64,000 nucleotides of DNA from Streptomyces narbonensis (GCF_014649015.1 NZ_BMSF01000003.1:124001-188000), one strand, 5' to 3'; positions 18,017-29,081 are shown, counted from the first letter of the stretch. The notes: a model not told the origin generated them from the letters alone. Numbers and translations are program-made.

Positions 18017-19561
18017 CGTCGGTACGGGCTCGGTGAAGGGCGCGGGGAGGCCGGGTACGGGCTCGATGAAGGGAGCGAGGAGGTCGGGTACGGCGTCGGA
18101 GGCGAAGGCCAGGCCCTGGCTCTCGCCCGCGTCGTAGATGTCGTACGCGCCGGCGCCGGCCGCCGTCGTGGCGGTCAGCGTGAGGATGCCCGCGCGGCGC
18201 TGGAAGTACGACTGCTTGACGGTCCAGCCGATGATGCCGGAGCGCTGGAGGGCGACCGTGGTGCGGCGGACCGTACCCGAACGGGTCACCAGGTAGTTGC
18301 CGGTGACGCCGTGTCCGAGACTGCGGTACGCGTCGCGGGCGAGGAGCACGGCGAGCGGGGTGAGGACGACGGCGCAGCCCACCGCCACGTACAGCAGGAC
18401 CGGGGTGAGGAGGAGCCCGAGCCCGGCGAGGAGGGCGACCGGGGCCGCTACGGTCCACAGGGCCCAGCGCAGCCGGCGGGTGCGGGCGGCGCGGGGGTGG
18501 GCGGTGAGCGGCGTCCCGGTGGGCGGCTGCGGCTCGCGCAGGACCTGGGCGGCGACCCGGTCGGCGAGCTCCCGGGGAACGGCCGGCAGCAGGGTCTTGA
18601 GGTCGGAGTGCTTGTCCCCGTCGTCCTTCGCGAGGCCGGTGGCGACGGCGTCGACGCGGGCGGCCCCGGCCAGGCGCACCCCGAGCGGCTCGACGACCTC
18701 GATCCCGCGCAGCCGGCGCTCCTCAATGGAGACCGAGCGCGCGGTGAGGAGTCCGCGGCGGACGCGCAGGGTGCCGCCGGGCTCTCGCTCCAGGCGGTGG
18801 TTCCACCACATCTCGACCCAGAGCCCGAGGGCTCCGACGGCCCCGGCGATGGTGGCGATGAGGACCAGGTCGACGAGCATCCAGGCGAGGGAGACATCCC
18901 GGAAGCGGTCCCCCATCCAGTCGATCACCTCGGCCTGGGCGCCGAACCACTCGCTGACCTGCATGACGGATCCGGCGGCCGCGCCGCCGAGGGCCGGGGT
19001 GAGGAAGGAGACCGGGGCGTAGCGGATCCAGCGCGGGTCGACGGTGGCGAGGGCGCCGTCGTCGGGCGTACCGGCGGGGTCGACGGCGGCGCGGGCGAGG
19101 AGTTCACGGCGGAGGAGCTCGCCCTCGACGCGGGTGACCAGGTCGAGTTCGAGCGTGGACTCGCTGCCGCCGGTGCTCTCGCCGGTGCCGATGCGGACCT
19201 TGACGAGGCCGAGGAGGCGCTGGAGGGGGTTTGCGGTGAGGTCGACGCTGCGGATGCGCTCACGGGCCAGGGAGCGGCGCTTTATCAGGAGGAGCCCGGT
19301 GTGGAGTTCGACCCGCTCGGGGCCGATCCGGTAGCGGGTGCGGCGCCAGCGGACGTAGTCGGCGGCGGTGCCGCCGAGGACGAGGAGGAGCGCCCCGGCG
19401 AGGACCCAGGAGAGGGCCTGCCACAGCGGCCGGGAGCCGGCGAGGCCGAGCGTCGTGGGCAGCCCGGCGCCGCCGGCCACACCGCACAGGACGGCGGCGG
19501 TGGCCAGCAGCATGCGCCGGTCGAGGCGCCGCCACTCCTCGCCTGTTCCGGCGCCGCTCAC
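17990..19561 (-). CDS. Membrane protein with PH-like (bPH_2/DUF304) domains, YdbT-like
   Basis: 523 aa from GTG 19561. Paired hydrophobic segments alternate with bacterial PH-like domains, for example around TRYRIGPERVELHTGLLLIKR and a second copy near GGTLRVRRGLLTARSVSIEE. This is the layout of Bacillus YdbT, a membrane protein of unknown function linked to tolerance of some bacteriocins. It overlaps the smaller YdbS-like gene by 4 bp and lies in the pgi operon. The open frame upstream of 19561 is an overlap with that gene. Confidence 0.88.
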   Translation of the reverse strand: MSGAGTGEEWRRLDRRMLLATAAVLCGVAGGAGLPTTLGLAGSRPLWQALSWVLAGALLLVLGGTAADYVRWRRTRYRIGPERVELHTGLLLIKRRSLARERIRSVDLTANPLQRLLGLVKVRIGTGESTGGSESTLELDLVTRVEGELLRRELLARAAVDPAGTPDDGALATVDPRWIRYAPVSFLTPALGGAAAGSVMQVSEWFGAQAEVIDWMGDRFRDVSLAWMLVDLVLIATIAGAVGALGLWVEMWWNHRLEREPGGTLRVRRGLLTARSVSIEERRLRGIEVVEPLGVRLAGAARVDAVATGLAKDDGDKHSDLKTLLPAVPRELADRVAAQVLREPQPPTGTPLTAHPRAARTRRLRWALWTVAAPVALLAGLGLLLTPVLLYVAVGCAVVLTPLAVLLARDAYRSLGHGVTGNYLVTRSGTVRRTTVALQRSGIIGWTVKQSYFQRRAGILTLTATTAAGAGAYDIYDAGESQGLAFASDAVPDLLAPFIEPVPGLPAPFTEPVPTPEARSTEQ

Positions 19562-20058
19562 GTGGCGTCCCCGGGGGTGGCCTGGGTGAGGGCCGTGAGC
19601 CGTTCGCCGAGTTGGGCGGCGAGCTCGTGGTCGAGGCCCGCGATCCGCAGGGCGCCCTTCGAGGAGGCGGTGGTCACCGTGACCGTGCCCAGCCGGAAGA
19701 GCTGCTCCAGCGGGCCGCGTACGGTGTCGACCGTCTGGATCCGGGACATCGGGGCGATCCGCCACTCCTGCCAGAGGGCTCCGGTGCGGACGTAGACGGC
19801 CTCGTCGGTGACCTCCCAGCGGTGCACCCGGAACCACCATGCGGGGAAGAACGCGGCGCAGCCGAGGCCCAGGGCCGCGACGGCCCCGGCCGCGAGCAGC
19901 AGCCAGAACCGGGCGGGCCCGATGAGCGCGCCGAGGACGGCGAGGATCACCACCGGCACGGCGGTGGTCACCAGGAGCTGGCTCCGCCACCAGGCGACGG
20001 CCCGCTCGTCCACGGCGTTCCTGGGCGGCCGCAGCCGCACCGCGTTCTCCCCCGTCAT
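19558..20058 (-). CDS. Small PH-domain membrane protein, YdbS-like
   Basis: 166 aa from ATG 20058. Two hydrophobic spans (about residues 22-70) are followed by one bPH_2 domain with RVHRWEVTDEAVYVRTGAL and PMSRIQTVDTVRGPLEQLFRLGTVTV. It is the small partner of the larger protein encoded just downstream; such YdbS/YdbT pairs occur widely. The start lies 4 bp after the pgi stop, so all three genes are probably one transcript. Confidence 0.88.
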   Translation of the reverse strand: MTGENAVRLRPPRNAVDERAVAWWRSQLLVTTAVPVVILAVLGALIGPARFWLLLAAGAVAALGLGCAAFFPAWWFRVHRWEVTDEAVYVRTGALWQEWRIAPMSRIQTVDTVRGPLEQLFRLGTVTVTTASSKGALRIAGLDHELAAQLGERLTALTQATPGDAT

Positions 20059-20062
20059 GCGA

Positions 20063-21736
20063 TCAGCCCCGGTCGCGCAGCGCGCGGTAGGCCGAGACGA
20101 GACCGGCGGTCGAGCTGTCGAGCTGCTCGCCGCCCCGGACCCCGTCGGCACCCGTCAGGACCGGCTCGATCTTCTTGGCGAGGACCTTGCCGAGTTCGAC
20201 GCCCCACTGGTCGAAGGAGTCGATGTTCCAGATCGCGCCCTGGACGAAGACCTTGTGCTCGTAGAGCGCGATCAGCTGGCCGAGGACGGACGGGGTGAGC
20301 GCGTCGGCCAGGATCGTGGTGGTCGGGTGGTTGCCCTGGAAGGTCTTGTGCGGGACGAGTTCCTCGGGGACGCCCTCGGCCCGTACCTCCTCGGGCGTCT
20401 TGCCGAAGGCGAGTGCCTGGGTCTGGGCGAAGAAGTTGGCCATCAGCAGGTCGTGCTGGGCGACGAGGCCGGGGAGGAGGTCGGCGACGGGCCGGGCGAA
20501 GCCGATGAAGTCGGCCGGGATGACCTTGGTGCCCTGGTGGATCAACTGGTAGTAGGCGTGCTGTCCGTTGGTGCCGGGGGTGCCCCAGACGACGGGGCCG
20601 GTCTGCCAGTCGACCGGGTTGCCCTCGCGGTCCACCGACTTGCCGTTGGACTCCATGTCGAGCTGCTGGAGGTAGGCGGTGAACTTCGACAGGTAGTGGG
20701 AGTACGGCAGTACGGCGTGCGACTGGGCGTCGAAGAACGCGCCGTACCAGACGCCGAGGAGGCCGAGGAGCAGCGGCGCGTTCTCCTCGGGCGGGGCGGT
20801 GCGGAAGTGCTCGTCGACGAGGTGGAAGCCGTCGAGCATCTCGCGGAAGCGCTCCGGGCCGATGGCGATCATCAGGGAGAGGCCGATGGCGGAGTCGTAG
20901 GAGTAGCGGCCGCCGACCCAGTCCCAGAACTCGAACATGTTCGTGGTGTCGATGCCGAACTGCTCGACCTTCTCGGCGTTGGTCGAGAGAGCCACGAAGT
21001 GCTTGGCGACGGCCTCCTGGCCGGCTCCGAGTCCGGCGAGCAGCCAGTCGCGGGCGGAGGTGGCGTTGGTGATCGTCTCGATGGTGGTGAAGGTCTTCGA
21101 GGCGACGATGAAGAGTGTCTCGGCCGGGTCGAGGTCGCGGACGGCCTCGTGGAGGTCGGCGCCGTCCACGTTGGAGACGAAACGCAGCGTCAGGTCCCGC
21201 TGGGTGAAGGAGCGGAGGACCTCGTAGGCCATGGCGGGGCCGAGGTCGGAGCCGCCGATGCCGATGTTCACGACGTTCTTGACAGGCTTGCCGGTGTGGC
21301 CGGTCCACTCGCCCGCCCGGACCTTGTCGGAGAAGGCGGCCATCTTGTCGAGGACGGCGTGGACAGCGGGGACGACGTTCTCCCCGTCGACCTCGATCAC
21401 GGCCCCGCGCGGGGCGCGCAGCGCGGTGTGGAGGACCGCGCGGTCCTCGGTGGTGTTGATCTTCTCGCCGCGGAACATGGCGTCGCGCAGCTCGGCCACG
21501 CCGGTGGCGGCGGCGAGTTCGCGCAGCAGGGTCAGCGTCTCGTCGGTGACGAGGTGCTTGGAGTAGTCCAGGTGGAGGTCGCCGACCCGCAGGGTGTGGT
21601 CGGTGCCGCGGGCCGGGTCCGCGGCGAAGAGCTCACGCAGATGGGTGTCGCCCAGCTGCTCACGGTGCTTTCCGAGGGCGGCCCACTCGGGCAGCCGGTT
21701 CAGCCTGGTGCGGCCTTCGTTGTTCATCTCGGACAT
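20063..21736 (-). CDS. pgi: Glucose-6-phosphate isomerase
   Basis: 557 aa, full length. It interconverts glucose 6-phosphate and fructose 6-phosphate, linking the pentose phosphate operon to glycolysis. Signature segments are [13 protein letters not shown] near residue 160, the [13 protein letters not shown] region, [19 protein letters not shown] and [15 protein letters not shown]. The ATG at 21736 gives MSEMNNEG; the ATG three codons later is also possible. The gene is followed by the two PH-domain genes. Confidence 0.97.
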   Translation of the reverse strand: MSEMNNEGRTRLNRLPEWAALGKHREQLGDTHLRELFAADPARGTDHTLRVGDLHLDYSKHLVTDETLTLLRELAAATGVAELRDAMFRGEKINTTEDRAVLHTALRAPRGAVIEVDGENVVPAVHAVLDKMAAFSDKVRAGEWTGHTGKPVKNVVNIGIGGSDLGPAMAYEVLRSFTQRDLTLRFVSNVDGADLHEAVRDLDPAETLFIVASKTFTTIETITNATSARDWLLAGLGAGQEAVAKHFVALSTNAEKVEQFGIDTTNMFEFWDWVGGRYSYDSAIGLSLMIAIGPERFREMLDGFHLVDEHFRTAPPEENAPLLLGLLGVWYGAFFDAQSHAVLPYSHYLSKFTAYLQQLDMESNGKSVDREGNPVDWQTGPVVWGTPGTNGQHAYYQLIHQGTKVIPADFIGFARPVADLLPGLVAQHDLLMANFFAQTQALAFGKTPEEVRAEGVPEELVPHKTFQGNHPTTTILADALTPSVLGQLIALYEHKVFVQGAIWNIDSFDQWGVELGKVLAKKIEPVLTGADGVRGGEQLDSSTAGLVSAYRALRDRG

Positions 21737-21879
21737 CGCCCACTTCTTCTCGTATGTCTGCCCCGCTGCCCCTCCAACCTAATTGATCAGAGGGGCCGAC
21801 GACGCTACGGCGAGCACGAAGAGCGCCACGGCCACGAGGGCGGGTGTGTGCGGTCCCGGGTCGGCGGCCGGAAACACGA

Positions 21880-21922
21880 AACGGGCCCTGCCCGCGAACT
21901 CGGTTCGCGGGCAGGGCCCGTT
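21880..21922 (-). terminator. Terminator after the RbpA-like gene
   Basis: A perfect 19-bp inverted repeat with the 5-nt loop CTCGG begins 22 bp beyond the stop codon at 21944. It isolates this gene from pgi downstream. Confidence 0.85.
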
Positions 21923-21943
21923 CGTCACATCGTCACACCACGC

Positions 21944-22279
21944 TCAGATCTCGCCGCGCAGTTTGGCCAGCGCCTCGGCGAGGATCGCCTCGCCGTCCGC
22001 GTCGCTGCGCCGCTCCCGCACATAGGCGAGATGGGTCTTGTACGGCTCCGTGCGCGGCGGGTCCGGCGGGTTGTCCCGGTCCTGACCTGCCGGGAAGCCG
22101 CACCGTGGGCAGTCCCAGGTCTCCGGGACCGCCGCGTCGCTGGCGAAGCTCGGCTGCGTCTCGTGCCCGTTCGAGCACCAGAAGGAGATGCGGGCGCGCG
22201 GCGCCGATTCGCCCCGCTCGGCCTCGCCCATCGGCCCCGCTCCGACCCGGCTTCCCCGGATCGCGTTGCCACTTGCCAC
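21944..22279 (-). CDS. rbpA: RNA polymerase-binding protein, RbpA paralogue
   Basis: 111 aa from GTG 22279, with AGGGAG eight bases before it. RbpA-family proteins bind RNA polymerase and the principal sigma factor and aid open-complex formation. The zinc-type motif is visible as FWCSNGH and WDCPRCG, and the C-terminal helix as THLAYVRERRSDADGEAILAEAL. It differs from the longer classical RbpA of Streptomyces (about 124 aa), so it is the paralogue that sits next to secG and tpiA. Its exact role is not established. Confidence 0.82.
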   Translation of the reverse strand: MASGNAIRGSRVGAGPMGEAERGESAPRARISFWCSNGHETQPSFASDAAVPETWDCPRCGFPAGQDRDNPPDPPRTEPYKTHLAYVRERRSDADGEAILAEALAKLRGEI

Positions 22280-22356
22280 GGTCGTAACTCCCTGCGTGAT
22301 GGTGCTCGAAGATGCCCCAGTCTACGTAAGGCCCAACGCGCGTCCAGTGATTGGAG

Positions 22357-22593
22357 TTACCCGTCCAACTTCATCAGAAGGCCAAGTACCACAATGCAGG
22401 CGAACCAGAGCAGACCGACCACAACCGTGATCCGGTCGAGGTTGCGCTCGGCGACCGAGGAACCACCGACGGACGACTGCATGCCGCCACCGAACATGTC
22501 GGAGAGGCCGCCGCCCTTCCCCTTGTGCATCAGCACGAGCAGCATCAGCAGCGCGCTGAAGACGATCAGGGCGATCGAGAACCCCATAACCAC
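22357..22593 (-). CDS. secG: SecG, preprotein translocase subunit
   Basis: 78 aa with two membrane spans separated by KGKGGGLSDMFGGGMQSS and ending LLWFACIVVLGLLMKLDG. SecG assists SecYE during export. GTG 22593 (MVMGFS) is chosen since GAGGAAG lies 11 bases upstream; the ATG at 22587 is the alternative. It lies downstream of tpiA, separated by a hairpin, in the order also found in mycobacteria. Confidence 0.92.
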   Translation of the reverse strand: MVMGFSIALIVFSALLMLLVLMHKGKGGGLSDMFGGGMQSSVGGSSVAERNLDRITVVVGLLWFACIVVLGLLMKLDG

Positions 22594-22624
22594 GGCTGGA
22601 CCAACTTCCTCGGACTTATACGGA

Positions 22625-22652
22625 CGGGGGCCGGGCACCTGCCCGACCCCCG
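22625..22652 (-). terminator. Terminator after tpiA
   Basis: A 12-bp stem with a 4-nt loop. One position pairs as G-U only in minus-strand RNA, which supports a role for the tpiA transcript. It would limit read-through into secG. Confidence 0.7.
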
Positions 22653-22696
22653 CAAGGGTACGACGTAACTCCGCTACCGCATACTCACCGGTGAGG

Positions 22697-23473
22697 TCAC
22701 TGGTCGCGGAAGCGCACGATCTTGACGAACTCGTCGGCGTCCAGCGCCGCGCCGCCCACCAGGGCGCCGTCGACATCCGGCTGCGCCATGATCGCGGCGA
22801 CGTTGCCGGACTTGACCGAGCCGCCGTACTGGATGCGGACCTTGTCGGCCAGCTCCTGCGAGTACAGCTCCGCGAGACGGCCGCGGATCGCCCCGCAGAC
22901 CTCCTGCGCGTCCTCGGGGGTGGCGACCTCGCCGGTGCCGATGGCCCACACGGGCTCGTACGCGATCACGATGGTCTCGGCCTGCTCGGCCGGGACGTCC
23001 TTCAGGCCGCCGTCGAGCTGGGCGAGCGTGTACTCGACCTGGTTGCCCGCCTTGCGGATGTCCAGGCCCTCGCCGACGCAGAGGATCGGGGTCAGGCCGT
23101 TCTTGAAGGCGGCCTTCACCTTGGCGTTGCAGACCTCGTCGTTCTCGGCGTGGTACTGGCGGCGCTCGGAGTGGCCGACGGCCACATAGGCGCACTTGAA
23201 CTTGGCCAGCATCGAGCCCGAGATCTCACCGGTGTAGGCACCGGAGTCGTGCGCCGAGAGGTCCTGGGCGCCGTACTTGATCTTGAGCTTGTCGCCGTCG
23301 ATCAGGGTCTGGACCGACCGCAGGTCGGTGAAGGGGACGAGGACCGCGACCTCACAGGCGTCGTAGTCCTTGTCGGTCAGGGCGAAGGCGAGCTTCTGGA
23401 CGTGGGCGATGGCCTCGAGGTGGTTGAGGTTCATCTTCCAGTTGCCCGCCATCAGCGGGGTGCGGGTGCTCAT
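22697..23473 (-). CDS. tpiA: Triose-phosphate isomerase
   Basis: 258 aa, full length. It interconverts glyceraldehyde 3-phosphate and dihydroxyacetone phosphate. The catalytic glutamate loop is seen as [17 protein letters not shown] (about residues 170-186), with NWKMN at the N-terminus and the phosphate loop [10 protein letters not shown] near the end. It starts 7 bp after the pgk stop, so it is in the gap-pgk-tpiA glycolytic cluster. Confidence 0.97.
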   Translation of the reverse strand: MSTRTPLMAGNWKMNLNHLEAIAHVQKLAFALTDKDYDACEVAVLVPFTDLRSVQTLIDGDKLKIKYGAQDLSAHDSGAYTGEISGSMLAKFKCAYVAVGHSERRQYHAENDEVCNAKVKAAFKNGLTPILCVGEGLDIRKAGNQVEYTLAQLDGGLKDVPAEQAETIVIAYEPVWAIGTGEVATPEDAQEVCGAIRGRLAELYSQELADKVRIQYGGSVKSGNVAAIMAQPDVDGALVGGAALDADEFVKIVRFRDQ

Positions 23474-23480
23474 TTAGGGG

Positions 23481-24692
23481 TCAGCCCTCCAGTGCGGCGA
23501 GGCCGGGCAGCGTCTTGCCCTCGAGGTACTCGAGGGAGGCGCCACCGCCGGTCGAAATGTGGCCGAATGCGTTCTCGTCGAAGCCCAGCGTGCGCACGGC
23601 GGCGGCGGAGTCGCCACCACCGACGACCGTGAAGGCCGGGGAGTCGACGAGCGCCTGGGCGACGGCCTTGGTGCCCTCGGCGTAGTCGGGGTGCTCGAAG
23701 ACGCCCATCGGACCGTTCCAGAAGACGGTGCCGGCGTCGGCGAGCTTCGAGGCGTAGAGCTTACGGGTCTCCGGACCGATGTCCAGGCCCTCCTCGTCCG
23801 CCGGGATGGCGTCCGCGGCGACCGTGGTCGGGTTGGCCGGAGCCTTGGTCTTGAGGTCCGGGAACTCGGTCGAGACCAGGACGTCGACGGGGAGGACGAA
23901 CTCCACGCCACGCTCCTCGGCTCGCTTCAGGTAGTCCAGGACCGCGGGGATCTGGTCCTTCTGGAGCAGCGAGATGCCGACCTCGTGGCCCTGGGCCTTG
24001 AGGAAGGTGTACGCCATGCCGCCGCCGATGAGGATGCGGTCGGCCTTCTCCAGGAGGTGGTCGATGACCCCGAGCTTGTCGGAGACCTTGGCGCCGCCGA
24101 GGACGACCACGTACGGCCGCTGGACATCGTCCGTGAGCTTCCTCAGGACGCCGACCTCGGTGGCGATCAGGTAGCCCGCGGCGTGCGGGAGGCGCGCCGG
24201 GAGGTCGAAGACCGAGGCGTGCTTGCGGTGCACGGCACCGAAGCCGTCGCCGACGTACAGGTCGGCGAGGGCGGCCAGCTGGTCCGCGAAGGCGCCGCGC
24301 TCGGCGTCGTCCTTCGAGGTCTCGCCGGCGTTGAACCGGAGGTTCTCGATCACGGCGACCCGGCCGTCGGCGAGGCCGGCGACGGTGGCGGTGGCGGACT
24401 CGCCGACCGTGTCGGTCGCGAAGGCCACCTCGGCGCCGAGCAGCTCACCGAGCCGCGCGGCGGCCGGGGCGAGGGAGAACGCCGGGTCCGGGGCGCCCTT
24501 GGGGCGGCCCAGGTGCGAGGCGACCACGACGCGGGCGCCGGCGCCGGCGAGCGCCTTCACCGTGGGGACGACGGCGCGGATGCGGCCGTCGTCGGTGATG
24601 GTCGTGCCTTCGAGGGGCACGTTGAGGTCGGCGCGGACGAACACCCGCTTGCCGGAGACGCCTTCGGCGAGAAGCTCGTCGATCGTCTTCAT
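23481..24692 (-). CDS. pgk: Phosphoglycerate kinase
   Basis: 403 aa, full length. It transfers phosphate from 1,3-bisphosphoglycerate to ADP. The N-terminal signature [13 protein letters not shown], the SHLGRPKG loop and the C-terminal nucleotide site [13 protein letters not shown] are present. It lies between gap and tpiA, 111 bp after the gap stop with a hairpin in between, and is probably partly expressed from a promoter of its own or by read-through. Confidence 0.97.
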   Translation of the reverse strand: MKTIDELLAEGVSGKRVFVRADLNVPLEGTTITDDGRIRAVVPTVKALAGAGARVVVASHLGRPKGAPDPAFSLAPAAARLGELLGAEVAFATDTVGESATATVAGLADGRVAVIENLRFNAGETSKDDAERGAFADQLAALADLYVGDGFGAVHRKHASVFDLPARLPHAAGYLIATEVGVLRKLTDDVQRPYVVVLGGAKVSDKLGVIDHLLEKADRILIGGGMAYTFLKAQGHEVGISLLQKDQIPAVLDYLKRAEERGVEFVLPVDVLVSTEFPDLKTKAPANPTTVAADAIPADEEGLDIGPETRKLYASKLADAGTVFWNGPMGVFEHPDYAEGTKAVAQALVDSPAFTVVGGGDSAAAVRTLGFDENAFGHISTGGGASLEYLEGKTLPGLAALEG

Positions 24693-24730
24693 CTGTCACA
24701 GACTCCTTGGTACGCGGTGGAGCACACAAA

Positions 24731-24770
24731 CAGGGCTCGCACAGCGCGGCATTGCGCTGCCCGAGCCCTG
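24731..24770 (-). terminator. Terminator or attenuator between gap and pgk
   Basis: Stems of 9 bp and 6 bp are stacked across a 2x2 internal loop, with the loop GGCATT. It lies 34 bp after the gap stop and may set the ratio of gap to pgk message. Confidence 0.68.
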
Positions 24771-24803
24771 CTCACATCGAAAGCCTGCCCTGAACCCTAG
24801 AGC

Positions 24804-25829
<1,026 letters not shown>

Positions 25830-26033
25830 TTAGCTACGCCGGTGTACTCGACGCCGGCGAGATTTTTGTTTTTTAGGGATGTCCCCGACCGCTTACGACC
25901 CTACCCCTCCGGGCCCCTCGGAGTGACATCGCGCGCATCCGCGCGTGCCCGGAAAGTGAGGGAAGACGGCCGACGACCCGTACCTACCAACGGGTACGAG
26001 CCGCCATGGGACCTTTGTCCCCACTACTCTCCG

Positions 26034-28985
26034 TCAGCGCCGGAGCACCCCGAGGGCGCGCCCGACGATGCGTCCCCGCTCGGTCGCACCGGGCACGTGC
26101 TCAAGGCCGTAGCCGAGGAGGACGGTGTCACGGGTGGTGACCGCGGCCTGGGAGTGGAAGAGCGCCGCGGAGCGCGTCCAGTCCGTGCCGTTGCCGGGAC
26201 TTCCCTCCGGTGCGCCCGGGACGGTCCAGGCTCCGAGGCCGGTCTCGAAGCCCTCCGCCTCCGTGGTGGCGCCGGTGACGAGCCGGGTGTCGTCGACGAA
26301 GGCGCCGGTCTCGCCCGTACCCGGGTCGGAGACGTACGAGATCGACAGCTCGACCTGCTTGCCGGCCCAGGCGCTCAGGTCGACGGAGGCCTGGCGCCAG
26401 CCGTTGGAGGGGCCGGTGAAGGCGTTCCAGGAGCCGCTGGTGCCGTTGGCCGCGCAGCCGTCCTCGCCGACGGTGAGGTAGCGGGCGAGGAAGGGGTGGT
26501 CGCGGACGTAGTAGCCCTCGCCGCAGTCCGCCGGGGGTGCGGCGGAGGTGCCGCCGTTGCGGTCGGGCAGCGTCGTCCAGTCGTCCTGGCCGACGGTGTG
26601 GGCCTCGACGATCAGGTTGTCGTAGCCGGGCTCGGTGTCGTAGCTGACCTGGAAGTCGAGGCGGGGACCGTCCGCGGCGGTGACGCCGGTGAGGTCGACG
26701 GTCCTGCTGAGCCGGGCCCAGGTGCCGTCGGCGTGCTTGACGGCCGCGAAGGTCGCGCCCTCCGCGGGCTCGAAGGGGGTGCGGACGCCCGGGTAGTCAC
26801 CGGCGGAGGCGCTGCTCGCGAACTGCGGGAACTCGGTCGGCTTCAGGGTGTCCGACGTGACGGTGTACGCGCCGGCGTTGTCCAGCGGGTTGTCGGGGGC
26901 GGCGCCGAGGCGCGCGCCGACGCCCGCGAAGGCTCCGGTGCCGGCGAAGGCGGGCGGCTGCCCGAGCCCGGCCCGGTGGTAGGCGCCGAGGTAGTACTGG
27001 GCGAAGTCGTTGGTCTCGGCCCGGCCGACCACGGTGAGTCCGCCGGACTTCTCACCGGCGTTGATCAGCTTGCCGCCCTCGTTGAGGTAGGCGCGGACGG
27101 CGAGCTGGGTGGGCCCGGAGGGACGCTCGGCGCCGGTGTACCAGACGACGGTACGGAAGTGGGAGAGCACGCCGAGGGCGTCCGGGGTGCCCTGGGTGGC
27201 GACGTCCCAGACGGCGGCCTTGCGGCCGTTGTCGGCGAGCGCCTTCACATAGGCGGCGGTGTGCTTCGCTGCGGTGGTGCCGCCCTCGTCGGCGAGGACG
27301 AGCACGTCGCCGCGGGGCCGCTCGGCCACCTTGTAGGTGAAGGGGGCGGAGGCGGTGGCCCGGCCCTCACGGGTACGGGCGGTGAAGCGGACCTCGACGG
27401 TGTCGCCGGGCCGGGCGCCCTCGACCTCCGCGCGGTACTCGTCGAAGTAGAGGTTGTCCTCTCCGCCGTAGGTCTCGCCGCCCTTCCAGGCGTCGAGCCC
27501 CTCGCGGTGGGTGCGCCCGCCGTTGATGCGGTAGGTGAGCGTCTTGTCACGCAGGGACTTGCGCGCGGTGACGGCGACCTCCTGCTCCCCGCCGCGGGCG
27601 TAGGAGGTGGTGAAGGCGGCCGGGGTGAAGTCGGGGGCCTCGGTGCCGACCGGGGAGACGGGCCGGTCCGGGCGGGCGGCGCTCTCGGCGACGGCGAGCG
27701 CGAAGGGGATGTTCTTCGCGAACTCGGCCTGGATCAGCTTCTCGTCGTCCGGGAAGGTGAAGACGGAGGCGCAGTCGGCCGGGTTCCAGGCGTCGTTCGG
27801 ATCGACTCGGGAGGCGGTGGCGCAGGTCGACATCTCCGGGGTGAACATCTGCATCCGGTTGACGTTGGCCGCGTGTCCGTCGGCCTCGCCGTTGGTGATG
27901 TACAGCTCCGAGGAGACCTGCGGCCGGTAGCCGGGCACGGCCGACTTCTGCGGAGTGCCGGCGAGCGCCTTGAGGGCGATGTCGTCGGGGGTGTCGGTGG
28001 CGACCTGCCAGCCGACGCCGTACAGCAGGAGCTGGGCGGCCGAGTGGTAGTTGATGCCGTACGAGAAGCCGATCCGCTTCTGGAAGGCGTCCAGGGCCTT
28101 GGTCTCGGGCTCCGACATGGGGCCGGTGCCGCGGAAGGTCTCGTCGGCCGGGTCGGGGGACGAACCCTCGTTGTCGTAGCCCCACTTGTAGGCGAAGTTG
28201 CGGTTGAGGTCGACGCCGTCGCCCGGCGTGATCCGCCCGTCGCCGTCGTTGTCCCGGAGGTTCTTGCGCCACTGCCGGTTGTCGGGGTCGGCGTGGGTGA
28301 AGTCGTAGCCGTCCGGGTTGGCGGAGAGCACGAACCACAGCTCGGTGGTGTCGACGATCCGGGTGATCCGCTCGTCCTTGCCGTAGCCGTCGAGGTAGTG
28401 GTGGAGCAGCCGCCGCGTCATCTCGGGGGTGATCCACTCGCGCGCGTGCTGGTTGGACATGTACAGCGTGGCGGGCTTGGAGCCGTCCTTGGCGCGCTGG
28501 GCGCCCTTGCTGACCTTGAGGGCGAGGATGTCCTGGCCCTTGAGGGTCTTGCCGATGGAGACGACCTTGGTGATGCCGGAATTGGCCCGGGCGGTGTCCA
28601 GGATCTCCTGCTTGAGGCCGTTCGGGCCGCTGTACGGGCGGAAGACGCCGTCGCCCGCGGCGGCGACCCTCTTCTCGGCCTGGGCGGACAGGTCGTGTTC
28701 GGCGAGTTCGACGCCCTGGCCGCGCAGCTGCCCGGCCTGCCGGTCGGTGAGGAACAGTTCGACCGTCGCGGAGCCCTTGTCGGGCACCTGCTCGGTCATC
28801 TCGTGGGCGTCGGCCCCGGCTTCGAGGAGCAGCGAGACCTGCTCCTTGGTGACCTCGGCGCGCCATACGGAGAGGGCGTCGCCGCCGTCCCGGTTGTTCG
28901 GCTGTGCTCCGGCGACGGGTGCCGCCGCCACTCCAGCGATCAGCAGTGAAGCCGCGGCGAGGATCGATCTCGCTCTGCGTCTCAT
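26034..28985 (-). CDS. Secreted M14 zinc carboxypeptidase with C-terminal accessory domains
   Basis: 983 aa from ATG 28985, with an export signal in residues 1-28. After a propeptide-like region, the M14 catalytic domain carries H179 and E182 (QHAREW), H313 (NYHSAAQ) and the general-base glutamate E383 (FTPEMS). An acidic DNDGDGRITPGDGVD segment at 244-258 looks like a calcium loop within the domain. The remaining 500 residues hold beta-rich and immune-inhibitor-A/MAM-like segments. It is twice the size of simple M14 enzymes and should act outside the cell. It is monocistronic, with a promoter containing TTGACA upstream. Confidence 0.92.
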   Translation of the reverse strand: MRRRARSILAAASLLIAGVAAAPVAGAQPNNRDGGDALSVWRAEVTKEQVSLLLEAGADAHEMTEQVPDKGSATVELFLTDRQAGQLRGQGVELAEHDLSAQAEKRVAAAGDGVFRPYSGPNGLKQEILDTARANSGITKVVSIGKTLKGQDILALKVSKGAQRAKDGSKPATLYMSNQHAREWITPEMTRRLLHHYLDGYGKDERITRIVDTTELWFVLSANPDGYDFTHADPDNRQWRKNLRDNDGDGRITPGDGVDLNRNFAYKWGYDNEGSSPDPADETFRGTGPMSEPETKALDAFQKRIGFSYGINYHSAAQLLLYGVGWQVATDTPDDIALKALAGTPQKSAVPGYRPQVSSELYITNGEADGHAANVNRMQMFTPEMSTCATASRVDPNDAWNPADCASVFTFPDDEKLIQAEFAKNIPFALAVAESAARPDRPVSPVGTEAPDFTPAAFTTSYARGGEQEVAVTARKSLRDKTLTYRINGGRTHREGLDAWKGGETYGGEDNLYFDEYRAEVEGARPGDTVEVRFTARTREGRATASAPFTYKVAERPRGDVLVLADEGGTTAAKHTAAYVKALADNGRKAAVWDVATQGTPDALGVLSHFRTVVWYTGAERPSGPTQLAVRAYLNEGGKLINAGEKSGGLTVVGRAETNDFAQYYLGAYHRAGLGQPPAFAGTGAFAGVGARLGAAPDNPLDNAGAYTVTSDTLKPTEFPQFASSASAGDYPGVRTPFEPAEGATFAAVKHADGTWARLSRTVDLTGVTAADGPRLDFQVSYDTEPGYDNLIVEAHTVGQDDWTTLPDRNGGTSAAPPADCGEGYYVRDHPFLARYLTVGEDGCAANGTSGSWNAFTGPSNGWRQASVDLSAWAGKQVELSISYVSDPGTGETGAFVDDTRLVTGATTEAEGFETGLGAWTVPGAPEGSPGNGTDWTRSAALFHSQAAVTTRDTVLLGYGLEHVPGATERGRIVGRALGVLRR

Positions 28986-29030
28986 GAGCCCCCCTTGCTG
29001 TTGCCTGCCACGAAGGTGAACAGACGCCAG

Positions 29031-29057
29031 GCTCATGGGCGCTCATGGGCCTGTCAA
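29031..29057 (-). promoter_or_regulatory. Promoter of the M14 carboxypeptidase gene with tandem repeat
   Basis: The minus strand has a -35 TTGACA (29057-29052) and, 17 bases on, GAGCCT as a poor -10. The spacer is made of a perfect 10-bp tandem duplication (plus strand GCTCATGGGC at 29031 and 29041). The repeat would sit under RNA polymerase and could be an operator. Confidence 0.5.
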
Positions 29058-29081
29058 GGGTGCCTCGCCGGTGTACGAGAA

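Noticed and set aside
22284..22360. Inverted GTAACTCC / GGAGTTAC around the RbpA-like promoter
   Set aside because: The arms are 60 bp apart and one overlaps the secG stop codon; probably chance.
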